Source: Methylotetracoccus oryzae
Lineage (GTDB): Bacteria; Pseudomonadota; Gammaproteobacteria; Methylococcales; Methylococcaceae
NCBI RefSeq assembly: GCF_006175985.1
Contig: NZ_SRSH01000015.1
Coordinates: 1 to 64,000 of the forward strand
Reading direction: 5' to 3'
Length of the DNA stretch: 64,000 nt
A program made the translations under genes and the position numbers. A model generated the notes under the pieces. That model was given only the letters and a program-made list of their open reading frames with translations. It was not told the DNA's origin and made no database searches. How positions within the stretch are numbered: the first letter of the stretch is position 1; every line of letters begins with the position of its first letter. Shown piece after piece: positions 18,206 through 26,311 of the stretch.

Positions 18206-18974
18206 AGCGAGTGGCCTGAAGCCAATCCGCGAGGCATTTTCTTGATTCCCGGTCGAATTGTGCGCCGAGCTTGCCGCAGGTCAGCACATTCCCGTCTCCA
18301 TCCATGGAACTGGCCCGGCACCGTGTCCGGTCGTCATCCGGCGTGGGGATGGACGCTTCCGAACCCGAGAAAGCGGTTGCCCTCAAGCCGCATCAGGATG
18401 GGGCGGGGCTTGGTGCTCCCATTTCCCGTGCGCAGCGCAAGCTAGAAGCCGTGACCCGGTTCTTCTTCCATCTCGACGGTGCGGCACGTTGCAAAGAGCG
18501 TGTGCCATTCCGTCTCGCACGGGCTCGAATCGACGCGCCATGTGCCATCAAAGTTACGATCAGCTTTATCGATTGCCGAGTGGTTTCGGGATCGTCGCGA
18601 GGTCTCCTGTCAATCAGGCAATCCTGTTGGACCCAGGGCAATCGCATGCAGCCGCTAATTTTGATGTCGCGCGCACGAAACGCCCCTCAGCGAGCGCTTT
18701 TGGCCTTCATTCGATGGCCCTGCTGCCGGACTTGTGATGATTCGAGCGTTTTCGTCACGGCGCGCCGTCTGGCTGGCGGTACAGCGATATCGATCAGAGG
18801 AGGTGCGACGATGGCGGACGGGCAGGTCCGGCTGTTCGGATGAGGCCGGTCATGCTATTGACCGCGGCACTCCGTCAGCGGTCACAGATGCTCTCGTGCC
18901 GGACGCGATCATCTCGGCCACAGGCGACACTCGCGTTTGCTGAGGCCGGCCATCCATCTTGTGCCTTGGAACCG
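18206..18974. other. Long spacer containing repeat copy A
   Basis: About 770 bases without a supported gene. Several long open frames overlap each other on both strands and resemble no family. The right part holds the first copy of the dispersed repeat (18821-18935). The sequence looks like degraded coding DNA but is too decayed to name. Confidence 0.45.
18821..18935. repeat. Dispersed intergenic repeat, copy A
   Basis: The unit contains GGCAGGTCCGG, a core GCACTCCGTCAGCGGTCAC (18867-18885), and the right-hand block TCTCGGCCACAG. The same blocks in the same order occur at 19899-20020, and the left blocks at 24508-24600. Confidence 0.75.
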
Positions 18975-19400
18975 CTATTGCGAAGTCCAGAATCTGCTGG
19001 GGCCGCCTTTTCGCGCCTTTGCTCGTTCAACGCCATCGCAGAACGAACGCTTGTCCAAGAAACTCTCGGCCAGAATGAGCCCGGTGTAGACACCGAAATA
19101 GGCCATCATGCCCCGCTCGTAGGACTGACGACCGGCAGTTGCCTTATTACCGGCTTCAGCCAGTTGGTCAAAACCTTCCGTCATTGCCTTCTGGTTCAAC
19201 GTCAAGCCGCCACAGGCGTCGGTCGCAATCTCCGCATATGCCATGTCGACCACCTGTCGCTGTCCTTCTTGGCCAAGGAGTTGCGTCGTCTTCTTTTCCA
19301 ACTCAGCCCAGGCTGGGTCCAATTTGGCGACTGACGGGTCGGTCGCCCCAACCGAGACATTCATAACTGCGGCCAGAGAAATGGCGAGCCATCGTGCCAT
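18975..19400 (-). CDS. Small exported hypothetical protein
   Basis: This 141-residue protein has a signal peptide (cleavage near VGATDP). The mature region is mainly helical and has two cysteines (TDACGG and RSFCDG) that could form a disulfide. No family was recognised. The start at 19400 follows the stop of the preceding lipoprotein gene by only 2 bases, and its GGGGAG ribosome site lies inside that gene, so the two are translationally linked. Longer in-frame extension from 19535 is not supported. Confidence 0.6.
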   Translation of the reverse strand: MARWLAISLAAVMNVSVGATDPSVAKLDPAWAELEKKTTQLLGQEGQRQVVDMAYAEIATDACGGLTLNQKAMTEGFDQLAEAGNKATAGRQSYERGMMAYFGVYTGLILAESFLDKRSFCDGVERAKARKGGPSRFWTSQ

Positions 19401-19402
19401 CG

Positions 19403-19594
19403 TTACCATCTCCCCGGGTGGTAGTAGGTGTAATGATTGTTGGCGACAAAGACGTTGGTGTGCCCCCAACCCCCGCCGCCGTACCCCCACCCCCCGCCGC
19501 CATGCCAGCCGGGGTTGACGCTGTAGGTAGTGCATCCTCCAGCAGCAACAAGTGCGAACGCCAAAGTCAGAAAGGCCACGAACGGTCTAGACAT
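19403..19594 (-). CDS. Small glycine-rich lipoprotein
   Basis: This 63-residue protein has a lipoprotein signal (AAGGC, lipidated Cys21). The mature part is glycine- and tryptophan-rich (GWHGGGGWGYGGGGWG) and ends in an aromatic/His stretch (NNHYTYYHPGRW). It is probably a surface-exposed low-complexity lipoprotein; function is unknown. Its terminal codons provide the ribosome site for the next exported protein. Upstream is a 480-base spacer presumably carrying the promoter. Confidence 0.7.
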   Translation of the reverse strand: MSRPFVAFLTLAFALVAAGGCTTYSVNPGWHGGGGWGYGGGGWGHTNVFVANNHYTYYHPGRW

Positions 19595-20078
19595 ACGTCA
19601 CCAAGCTTTGCGTATGAAAGTTTCGATGGGCGCTACCGCCCATCCAGACGAAGCAGAATGTCAGTTGGGGTTGTGCCCATCCCCGGGAAGGCTGCGCCTG
19701 CGGGGCAGTGATTGTAAACCAGAGAGATCCTCTGTCGGCAGCTACCGCTCGATGTCGTTCTTGTTGGCCGCCGTGAGTGCGAAATCGAAGTCTATCGCCG
19801 ACGGATCTTAAAGTTCCAGCCACAGCAGTTCCACCTGTCGTTCAGCTGAGAGTGGCACGCACAAGGCCCGGTGGTGCGTCCCTGCTATGTCATCGCTCGG
19901 CCAGGTCCGGACACTCGCAGCCGGATCAGACAGGTCCTCCGAACCGCCGCAGCACTCCGTCAGCCGTCACATACGCTCAGGTGGTGGACGAACACTTCTC
20001 GGCCACAGTGGCCATTGGGCATGGTCAGGAGCGGTCATTCAAGGATGATTGCTCTTTTTGCCAAGTGCCGGAATTCGG
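19595..20078. other. Spacer containing repeat copy B
   Basis: About 484 bases between two minus-strand genes. It holds repeat copy B (19899-20020). No gene recognised; it should contain the promoter of the lipoprotein pair near its left end. Confidence 0.45.
19899..20020. repeat. Dispersed intergenic repeat, copy B
   Basis: It carries GGCCAGGTCCGG, a core GCACTCCGTCAGCCGTCAC (19952-19970) and TCTCGGCCACAG, collinear with copy A. The two copies differ at scattered positions, as expected of old repeats. Confidence 0.75.
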
Positions 20079-20462
20079 TCAGGCGCCACTGCCGTAGGGC
20101 TGGGTGATGATCTCTAGCAGATGCCCATCAGGGTCTTCGAAGTACAGGCCACGGCCGCCGTCATGGTGGTTGATTTCACCCTTGTGATGTTGACCAGGAT
20201 CAGCCCAATACGTGATGCCGCGTTCCTGAATTCGGGCGAAGATCTTGTCGAATTCGGCCTCGCTGATGAGAAAGGCATAGTGCTGTCGTGCGATCTCGCC
20301 GTCCTTGTCATGGAAGTCGAGACTCACGCCATTGGCGACGCTCACCACAAGAAATGGCCCGAAGGGAGTGGGCCCCGGTAATCCGAGAATCTCGGTAAGA
20401 AAACTAGCGGACGTTTTTTTGTCACGTACCCAGACGATTGTGTGATTCAGCTGAACAGCCAT
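20079..20462 (-). CDS. VOC (glyoxalase/dioxygenase-fold) protein
   Basis: This 127-residue single-module vicinal-oxygen-chelate protein has paired beta-alpha-beta-beta-beta units. An N-terminal LNHTIVWV contains a candidate metal-binding His, and the C-terminal signature GRGLYFEDPDGHLLEIIT contains the usual Glu ligand. Such proteins include glyoxalases, fosfomycin-resistance enzymes and ring-cleaving dioxygenases; the specific reaction cannot be assigned. The start is the ATG at 20462. Confidence 0.85.
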   Translation of the reverse strand: MAVQLNHTIVWVRDKKTSASFLTEILGLPGPTPFGPFLVVSVANGVSLDFHDKDGEIARQHYAFLISEAEFDKIFARIQERGITYWADPGQHHKGEINHHDGGRGLYFEDPDGHLLEIITQPYGSGA

Positions 20463-20613
20463 GGTGAACTCCTTTGATGTTTACGAAGGTGCATCCGCCT
20501 CGCCCTGACGTCATTGGAAGAAATTATCTGACCGCCCTCCATGCGGCACCCAGTCCGGGACTCGCTCCGACAATGCGGGAGTATTGGATCAGATGTGGTT
20601 TGGGCGGCCCGAT

Positions 20614-21306
20614 TCACCACATGCCCGGAATAAGCCGGTAGCGCACGCGGCTCATGTAATCGGCATAGCCGGGCAGATCGCGCTGGAGCAGGCGCTCCTC
20701 GAACACGGCACGCGATGCTATGCCGACGATCATGACGGGCACGATCAATAACCCATACCATGATCCCAGCAGAAGCGGCATTCCGACGATGTAAATTAGC
20801 CCCGCTGCGTACATGGGATGGCGCACTAGCGCATAAGGACCCGTGTCGATCACGCGCTGTTCGCGTTCGCTCTGAATGCGCACAACGGGTGCCGCGAAAC
20901 TGTTTACGCGGAACACAATCCCTGTGGCCGCGTAGCCGGCAATCACCAGTAGGCACCCTATGACATTGAACAGTGGCGGCATAGCGGACGTGTGCCAGAC
21001 TTGCGCGTCAAGCGCCATCAGCACGAGCCAGCCGCACCAAACAAAGGCGAACGCCAATAAAAAAACTTTGTCCCACAGCGGCTGCCCGCGCTGCATCAAT
21101 GGCCCGAGTCGCGCTGCGAGTAGAGCGGGATCGCGCCGCAACAGCCAGGCCCCAAAAGTGCCAGAGCCGATCGCGAAGATCGCGAGCAAAGCCCAGGCCT
21201 GAGGCCATCGCCATGTGCCCGCGGGCAGGAAGAGTAGCAAACCCATCGCGCCTAACCACACTGTCGACTGAACGAAGAGGCGACCAAGCAAAGTTGTTGA
21301 CCACAT
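20614..21306 (-). CDS. Isoprenylcysteine carboxyl methyltransferase-like membrane protein
   Basis: This 230-residue integral membrane protein has about five transmembrane segments. It ends in the ICMT/PEMT-type SAM-binding region TGPYALVRHPMYAAG followed by an EERLL...GYADY stretch. This class methylates lipids, thiols or prenylated substrates at the membrane. In bacteria the substrates are mostly unknown. It is upstream of, and in the same orientation as, the VOC gene, with a gap of about 150 bases. Confidence 0.8.
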   Translation of the reverse strand: MWSTTLLGRLFVQSTVWLGAMGLLLFLPAGTWRWPQAWALLAIFAIGSGTFGAWLLRRDPALLAARLGPLMQRGQPLWDKVFLLAFAFVWCGWLVLMALDAQVWHTSAMPPLFNVIGCLLVIAGYAATGIVFRVNSFAAPVVRIQSEREQRVIDTGPYALVRHPMYAAGLIYIVGMPLLLGSWYGLLIVPVMIVGIASRAVFEERLLQRDLPGYADYMSRVRYRLIPGMW

Positions 21307-21360
21307 AAATCAGTCGTTGACCGCTTGAGTCGGTTGATGGCTCCCTTGCTCCACGAGCCG

Positions 21361-21639
21361 CTAACCCCCACTGAGTGCCTGAAAAATAAAAACAGTCCCC
21401 TCGTCCGAAACTCGATCTGCGAGTGTCGTTCTATCGATCACGATCGTTTCATTGATGCAAAGATTGACGTGCCGGCGCAGAGCGCCCCGTTCATCCAGTA
21501 CGTAATCGGTGAACCCCGGGGCCATTTCGTTCACCGCGCGCAAGATTTCGGCGACCGAGCCGGCCGGCACCGTAATTGGCCGGTTCTCGAGCGCTGGGAA
21601 GAACCGGTAAAGGTGTCCCGTCATTTTTACCGTAGGCAT
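21361..21639 (-). CDS. MoaD/ThiS-like beta-grasp protein ending in Gly-Gly
   Basis: This 92-residue ubiquitin-fold protein has a MoaD-like core (HLYRFFPALENRPITVPAGS...EILRAVNEMAPGF) and ends exactly in ALSGG. A terminal Gly-Gly is what is adenylated and thiocarboxylated in MoaD and ThiS sulfur carriers. The gene starts 5 bases after the stop of the BNR-repeat gene, so the two are an operon. No E1-like activating enzyme or molybdopterin gene is nearby, so it may be a sulfur carrier or conjugating modifier with a non-standard client. Confidence 0.8.
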   Translation of the reverse strand: MPTVKMTGHLYRFFPALENRPITVPAGSVAEILRAVNEMAPGFTDYVLDERGALRRHVNLCINETIVIDRTTLADRVSDEGTVFIFQALSGG

Positions 21640-21644
21640 GGCGT

Positions 21645-22829
21645 TTAGCCGAATCGCACCGAATAAACGGGTGGGAAGTGGTTTCCCAGGCATTGCCAGT
21701 TTTCACCCCGGTCTTCCGACAGGTAGACGTTCCCGGTACTGCTCCCAAAACAGAGACAATCTCCCGCGAGATCGAGAGCGTGTCGCAGTACGATGTCGTA
21801 AGCATGCTGCTGAGGCAGGCCGCTGTGGAAGGATTGCCAGGATTGCCCGCCATCCGTCGTTCGAGCAACGGACAGACGGCCTCCAATAGCCATACGCTCC
21901 GAGTCCGCGCGTGCGGGCACAACCCATGCGGTACGGCCATCATGGGCGTCAACGGCCACAGGGAAACCAAAATGCACACCGGCGTCAGGCATGCTGACCT
22001 TCTGCCAGGTTTGCGCACCATCGTCGCTATAAAACACACCGCAGTGGTTCTGTTGCCAGCAGTGATTCGGCTGTCCGGGGCAACTGGTCATGAAATGGGG
22101 ATCGTGACCCCACTCCGCTTCCGGATTCGGCAGGTAGTCCATCAACAAACCGCGATTGCGACCAGTCCAGGTTAGTCCGCCATCGGTAGACTCCAGGACA
22201 CCGGCTGAGGACACCGCAATGTGGATATGATTCGAATCGCGCGGGTCGAGAACGATGGAATGGATGCCAGGTTCGAACACGCCATAATCGATACTTGCCG
22301 GTGTACCACCCCACCGGTTTTCGCTGCTCGCCTCACCGGTGAACAAATCGCCACCGCGGCTTTCGTGATTCCACAACGGACGGTTGAGTGCCCAACTGTC
22401 GCCGCCATCATCGCTGATGAACAAACCACCGGGGATGGTACCCGCGTACAGCCTGCCAGGTTGATCAGCATTGCCGAACGCAAGATGCCAAATCTTGAAA
22501 ACGGTTGCGTCCTTATACTCAGGCTGTCCCACCGGGGCCTCCGGATCGAAATCTGCTGTGGGCAGATATTTGACGATGTAGCGTGCGCCCAGCGGGTACT
22601 TCAAGGACGTTAAATCCTCCCATGTCGTACCACCGTCACGGGAACGGGACAGCTTAGGACCCCAGTGACCATGATCCAGGGAAGCCCATAGCGTACCGTC
22701 ACGTGGGTCACGCGCTGCGTAGCAAACGGGGATGCCTGCATGCACGATGGGCCGAGGACGCCACGTGGAATTTGAACGTTCAAATATCACTGTGCCCTTG
22801 CGAGTACCGAGAAGGATCATGTCGGACAT
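21645..22829 (-). CDS. BNR/Asp-box beta-propeller protein
   Basis: This 394-residue protein carries six Asp-box repeats of the form S/T-x-D-x-G-x-x-W: SRDGGTTW, SDDGGDSW, STDGGLTW, SDDGAQTW, TTDGGQSW and SEDRGENW. This indicates a six-bladed propeller of the sialidase/photosystem-assembly type. There is no signal peptide, so it is cytoplasmic, which argues against a secreted sialidase. No clear sialidase arginine triad was identified. It is immediately followed by a MoaD-like protein, suggesting joint function. Confidence 0.85.
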   Translation of the reverse strand: MSDMILLGTRKGTVIFERSNSTWRPRPIVHAGIPVCYAARDPRDGTLWASLDHGHWGPKLSRSRDGGTTWEDLTSLKYPLGARYIVKYLPTADFDPEAPVGQPEYKDATVFKIWHLAFGNADQPGRLYAGTIPGGLFISDDGGDSWALNRPLWNHESRGGDLFTGEASSENRWGGTPASIDYGVFEPGIHSIVLDPRDSNHIHIAVSSAGVLESTDGGLTWTGRNRGLLMDYLPNPEAEWGHDPHFMTSCPGQPNHCWQQNHCGVFYSDDGAQTWQKVSMPDAGVHFGFPVAVDAHDGRTAWVVPARADSERMAIGGRLSVARTTDGGQSWQSFHSGLPQQHAYDIVLRHALDLAGDCLCFGSSTGNVYLSEDRGENWQCLGNHFPPVYSVRFG

Positions 22830-23268
22830 TGTTTTGTCGCCTTATGCTTATGCGGACCTGATGAGCGATGAACCTAAGCCAGCCGGATGTTCCGCTCTGA
22901 CCAGGGAACGCTGGCGACCGGGCGTGCACGAGGCGGCTTGGAATAGGGCACAGGTCGAAGCGGTACTGGACGTTGGCCGAGTTCCAGTAGGCGAAATTGG
23001 CCGCATGATAGACCCGTCCTACACGCACGGGGTCTCCGCATTGTACTTCGCCTTGAACTTGGTCACTGGTAAGCCCGCTTGAGATTGCACTCGATTCATC
23101 GCCATGGGAACTCTCCTCAAGGTGGAGGATTCCAGACTACAGACCTGCCGTCTCAAATGATGAGGCGCGGGGAAGCCATCACGCCGATCCGAGGCGATCG
23201 CACCCGAACCCGAAGCTTGCGGGTTGAGTCTACCGCCTGGGTTCGAGGCTCCGTTTCATCCGGGCGAC
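22830..23268. other. Promoter-side spacer of the BNR/MoaD-like unit
   Basis: About 440 bases. A minus-strand frame reading VYHAANFAYWNSANVQYRF is open but matches no family and has no ribosome site. It may be a coding relic. Confidence 0.4.
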
Positions 23269-23715
23269 TCAGCCCTTAAGATTCAATGCGCTCAGTTCGC
23301 GCCGGGCACAGGTGCCGAACTCCTTCAACGGATCAGCACGACCCGAAGCCGCCATACGGTGCAGGTCCTCGGCGGAAAGATTCGGGCGAAAATACTGCTC
23401 CACGATGTCCTTTACGGTCCGGTCCGCGGCATCTAGCACCGCATCCGATGAAGTCAGCCTGATGCGGTTAAGAAGCGCATAGGCATTCATCAGTGTTCCG
23501 GGGTCGTTGAGCGTGTTGCTAAACGCGTCGATCGCCAATCTGGAGCACTCATTGATAAATTCCGTGTAGACCAACTCGCGTCTGCGAATCTCGGCATTCG
23601 CCGATTCCCGCCGGCTCTGGGCCTTTTGAGTAAACCATGCAGTAGCGATGCTGGAAGCCCCTCCGACGACCGACCCCATGACGGCCGCCAGCGCACTGAT
23701 GATTGCCTGATCCAT
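23269..23715 (-). CDS. Hypothetical protein with single N-terminal membrane segment
   Basis: This 148-residue protein begins with one hydrophobic helix (about residues 4-28, AAVMGSVVGGASSIATAWF) and continues as a predominantly helical soluble domain. It resembles small one-pass bacterial proteins without known function. Flanking spacers on both sides make it a single-gene unit. Confidence 0.65.
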   Translation of the reverse strand: MDQAIISALAAVMGSVVGGASSIATAWFTQKAQSRRESANAEIRRRELVYTEFINECSRLAIDAFSNTLNDPGTLMNAYALLNRIRLTSSDAVLDAADRTVKDIVEQYFRPNLSAEDLHRMAASGRADPLKEFGTCARRELSALNLKG

Positions 23716-24169
23716 CGCCGGTACTTCGTGTTAGGTCAAGATTCTCGGGCGGCACGTTGAATGGGCGCTCTTACCCATTGCACGCGAGGATGCGTTGGTA
23801 GTGTGATCCTGTCAACGCGCCGGAGCGATCGACGGAGAGACTGCGGAACTCCGGTCGCCCCCACCGGGGCAAGCGGGGCGTCGCGCTGGCCGCAGTCGTA
23901 AGTCCAGGTTCAGCACGGCAGCGCTGGTTCGCGCGATCACTGGTCATCGGCGGTCGTTGCTGATCATCGCCCCCATCCCGGGGGTGCCGTCCGTCGTTGG
24001 CATGCTGCCTGGGGCTGACCTAGACTATCTCCGCCGTGTTTGGGAGCCCACCCGTTCTCCGGGGTTTCCCATTCGCACATGATCAACGACGAAGCCTGCT
24101 TGTCTGGCCATCGCGATGCCTTAGCGCTTGGCTGACGGACGGCGCTTCGGCCACTCAAATGAGGGCGCC
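23716..24169. other. Spacer, no gene recognised
   Basis: About 454 bases upstream of a small plus-strand gene. Open frames here lack starts and similarity. Nothing structural was recognised. Confidence 0.4.
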
Positions 24170-24463
24170 ATGACTGATATCACCAAAGACGTCGGAGTTG
24201 CGACGGCCTTGCTGACCGAATTCACGGAACATCGTCTGCCCAGGGCGTTGGCTTTGCGGGACAAGGTGGAACGCGGAGAAAAGCTTGAGGATCTCGACAT
24301 CGCGTTCATGAAGGAAGTCCTCACAACCGCGGAACGGATTCAACCGCTGGTGGATCAGCATCCGGAGTACCAAGCGATATACGCTCAGGCGGCCCAGATC
24401 CACGCGGAGATCATAAAGAAAGCAATGGCCAACGAGGAGTCCGAGCGTCGTTCCGGCATGTGA
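24170..24463 (+). CDS. Small helical hypothetical protein
   Basis: This 97-residue all-helical, soluble protein has no signal peptide. The segments LPRALALRDKVERGEKLEDLD and YAQAAQIHAEIIKKAMANEE suggest a helical bundle. It is not assigned to a family. A GAGGG ribosome site precedes the ATG at 24170. It sits between a spacer and repeat copy C. Confidence 0.65.
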   Translation: MTDITKDVGVATALLTEFTEHRLPRALALRDKVERGEKLEDLDIAFMKEVLTTAERIQPLVDQHPEYQAIYAQAAQIHAEIIKKAMANEESERRSGM

Positions 24464-24507
24464 ACCGTCTGTCCGGTGCTGCGCGCTGTCGTCGAATGGG
24501 TGCTGTC

Positions 24508-24600
24508 GGCCAGATCCGGCCATTGGACCGGATAGAGCCGGTCTTTCCGACGACAGCAGCACTCCGTTAGCGGTCAAATGCGCGCTAATGCTGGACAAGA
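24508..24600. repeat. Dispersed intergenic repeat, copy C
   Basis: It carries GGCCAGATCCGGCC and a core GCACTCCGTTAGCGGTCA (24559-24576). It matches the left and central blocks of copies A and B; the right block is absent. It abuts the truncated 3' end of the methyltransferase relic. Confidence 0.7.
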
Positions 24601-25260
24601 TGCCCGGTGGCCCGGATGTGCCCCTCATTTCGGCTTCTTCCTCGATGCGGCTGTCTTCGCTGCCAGCCTCCCGCAGCAGCGTCGCCAATGAGGCTGGCTG
24701 ACTGATCCAATCTCGCGGATTGAAGGGCTTGACGAACTTGGGAGCCTCCCGGCGGATGGACTCCCAGAACACCAGATTGGCGGGTTCGAATAAGTTCGGC
24801 CCCCAGGTCTTCAGGGCGAGCTTGCCGCCCAGCGTCACCGTACGCCACAATTCCTTGACCGCACCCGGCCTGTCCGGGACGAAGAAGATCCCGAATACGC
24901 ACACGACCGCGTCGAACGTCGCCTCCGGAAATCCCTGCGACATCATGTCCCCGTCCGGAATTGGGCCTCTGCGCCAGACTGCAACGCAGGACCCTGGCCG
25001 GGGGGCAGTTCGAGCAGGCTTTCAGCCAGATCGACCCCGATCACCCGTCTCTCCGCATCGACAGCTTCCGCCGCCGGGGGTGCCGAGGCGCCGCTCCTGC
25101 AGCAAACATCGAGCACGCACTGCCCCGATCGCAGATGCAGCCGATCAATGGTGGCCCGCCTGAACCGGTCCCGGAAGGTTTTCGCGGGATGGTCGAACCG
25201 ATCGGCGGCGGCGTTGCAGGTGGCGATGGCGCGGCACTTGGCGCTGTCCAGGCCATTCAT
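24590..25260 (-). pseudogene. Frameshifted, 3'-truncated class I SAM methyltransferase
   Basis: The N-terminal part (start at 25260) has a UbiE-like layout: NAAADRFDHPAKTFRDRF, then SAM motif I (VLDVCCRSGASA) and RVIGVDLAES. The frame then stops at RTGT. The adjacent frame resumes at once with DMMSQGFPEATFDAVVCVFGIFF and continues to RIEEEAEMRG. The shift falls in a GGGG run near 24950; deleting one G joins the two parts. The C-terminal end is missing and runs into repeat copy C. It is most likely an inactive relic. Confidence 0.8.
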
Positions 25261-25269
25261 GATGGCTAT

Positions 25270-26090
25270 TTTTCGCCCTCGGGAAGCGCGGGAAGCCGTA
25301 TGGCAAATATAGACGCCGCACCGCGTCTGCCCGCGGACGCCGAAGATGGCGCGCTTGCCGCGCAGCTGTCCGGAGTACCGATTGAACGGCGCAACACCGA
25401 TCAAGGCGCTGACTTCGCGGCGGAACAGACGCCCCAGTTCCGGAACATCGGCGATCAGCGTGGCGACCGTGGCCGGACCGATGCCGCGCACGGCGGCAAG
25501 CCGCTGGGCGAGATCGGCGTGATGCGTTTCGATGTGCTTGGCGAGTTCAATCTCGACCTCGTTGAGCTGCGCGCTGCGCGCGAATCGCCTTGATCAACGC
25601 CTCGATGCTCTTGCGGGCGGCGGCATGGCTGACCGAGAGCCGCTGATGTTCGGCAACGTGCAAAACGACAAGCTGGCGCCGGTGGGCCACCAGAGCCTGC
25701 AACGCCTGCTGTTCGGGCGTGCGCAGGGCGCTGATGAATCGATTCCGCTCCGGGTGGCGGGCCAGCACATGGGCCAGTCCGGCGAGCGCCGTGGCGTCGA
25801 TCCGGTCGGTCCTAGCGAGTTACATGGCCTTGCCGAAATCCCGCGCCTGCCGCGGATTGACGACGGCTACCGCGAAACCGGCCGCTTGCAGCAGGCGGGC
25901 CAGATCACGCTCCAGTCCCCCCGTAGCCTCCATGACGATCAGATCGACCGCTACGCCCGCCAGCCGCCTGGCGACGAAGGCGTCGTGGCCATCCTCGTCA
26001 TTGGCGAAGGCCTCGATGCTGCCGCCAATGCCAATGGCGGCTTCGAAGGTCTGTTTGGCGATGTCGATGCCAACGCCTCGGCCTGATCGG
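25270..26090 (-). pseudogene. Decayed IS110-family transposase
   Basis: Translated piecewise on the minus strand, it gives an IS110/IS1111 transposase. The N-terminal DEDD-type domain has GIDIAKQTFEA, VMEATGGLERDLARLL and TDRIDATALAGLA. The C-terminal Transposase_20 part has VRGIGPATVATLIADVPELG and GVAPFNRYSGQLRGKR. At least two lesions are visible: an in-frame TAA after GKAM (near 25818) and a one-base frameshift near 25580. The 3' end is lost near 25290, next to the methyltransferase relic. There is no functional start. No flanking inverted repeats or target duplication were identified. Confidence 0.85.
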
Positions 26091-26311
26091 TTGCCGTAAG
26101 TTGCTGCGTGCCTTTACGCTGTCTCACGACGCTGTTCTGTTCAGCGCCTTCCATCACAGCCTGGGGACGGCGGCCCATTGCTCCCGTAAAATCCGAATCT
26201 GCCGGTGACGGCTCGCGCCTGTCCAGAGCCATCGACACCGACGAAGCGCGCTAGCGGCGCGGCGCCCGCGCGCCGCTTCCATACCCTAGATCTTGCAGCA
26301 CGGTCATTTCC

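Noticed and set aside
23150-23300. Possible tRNA-like GGGTTCGAGGCTCC near 23235
   Set aside because: No matching acceptor, anticodon or D arms could be drawn around it.
26084-26311. Possible intact 5' end of the IS110 transposase
   Set aside because: The frame upstream of GIDIAK has no start codon with a ribosome site, so no functional start was claimed.
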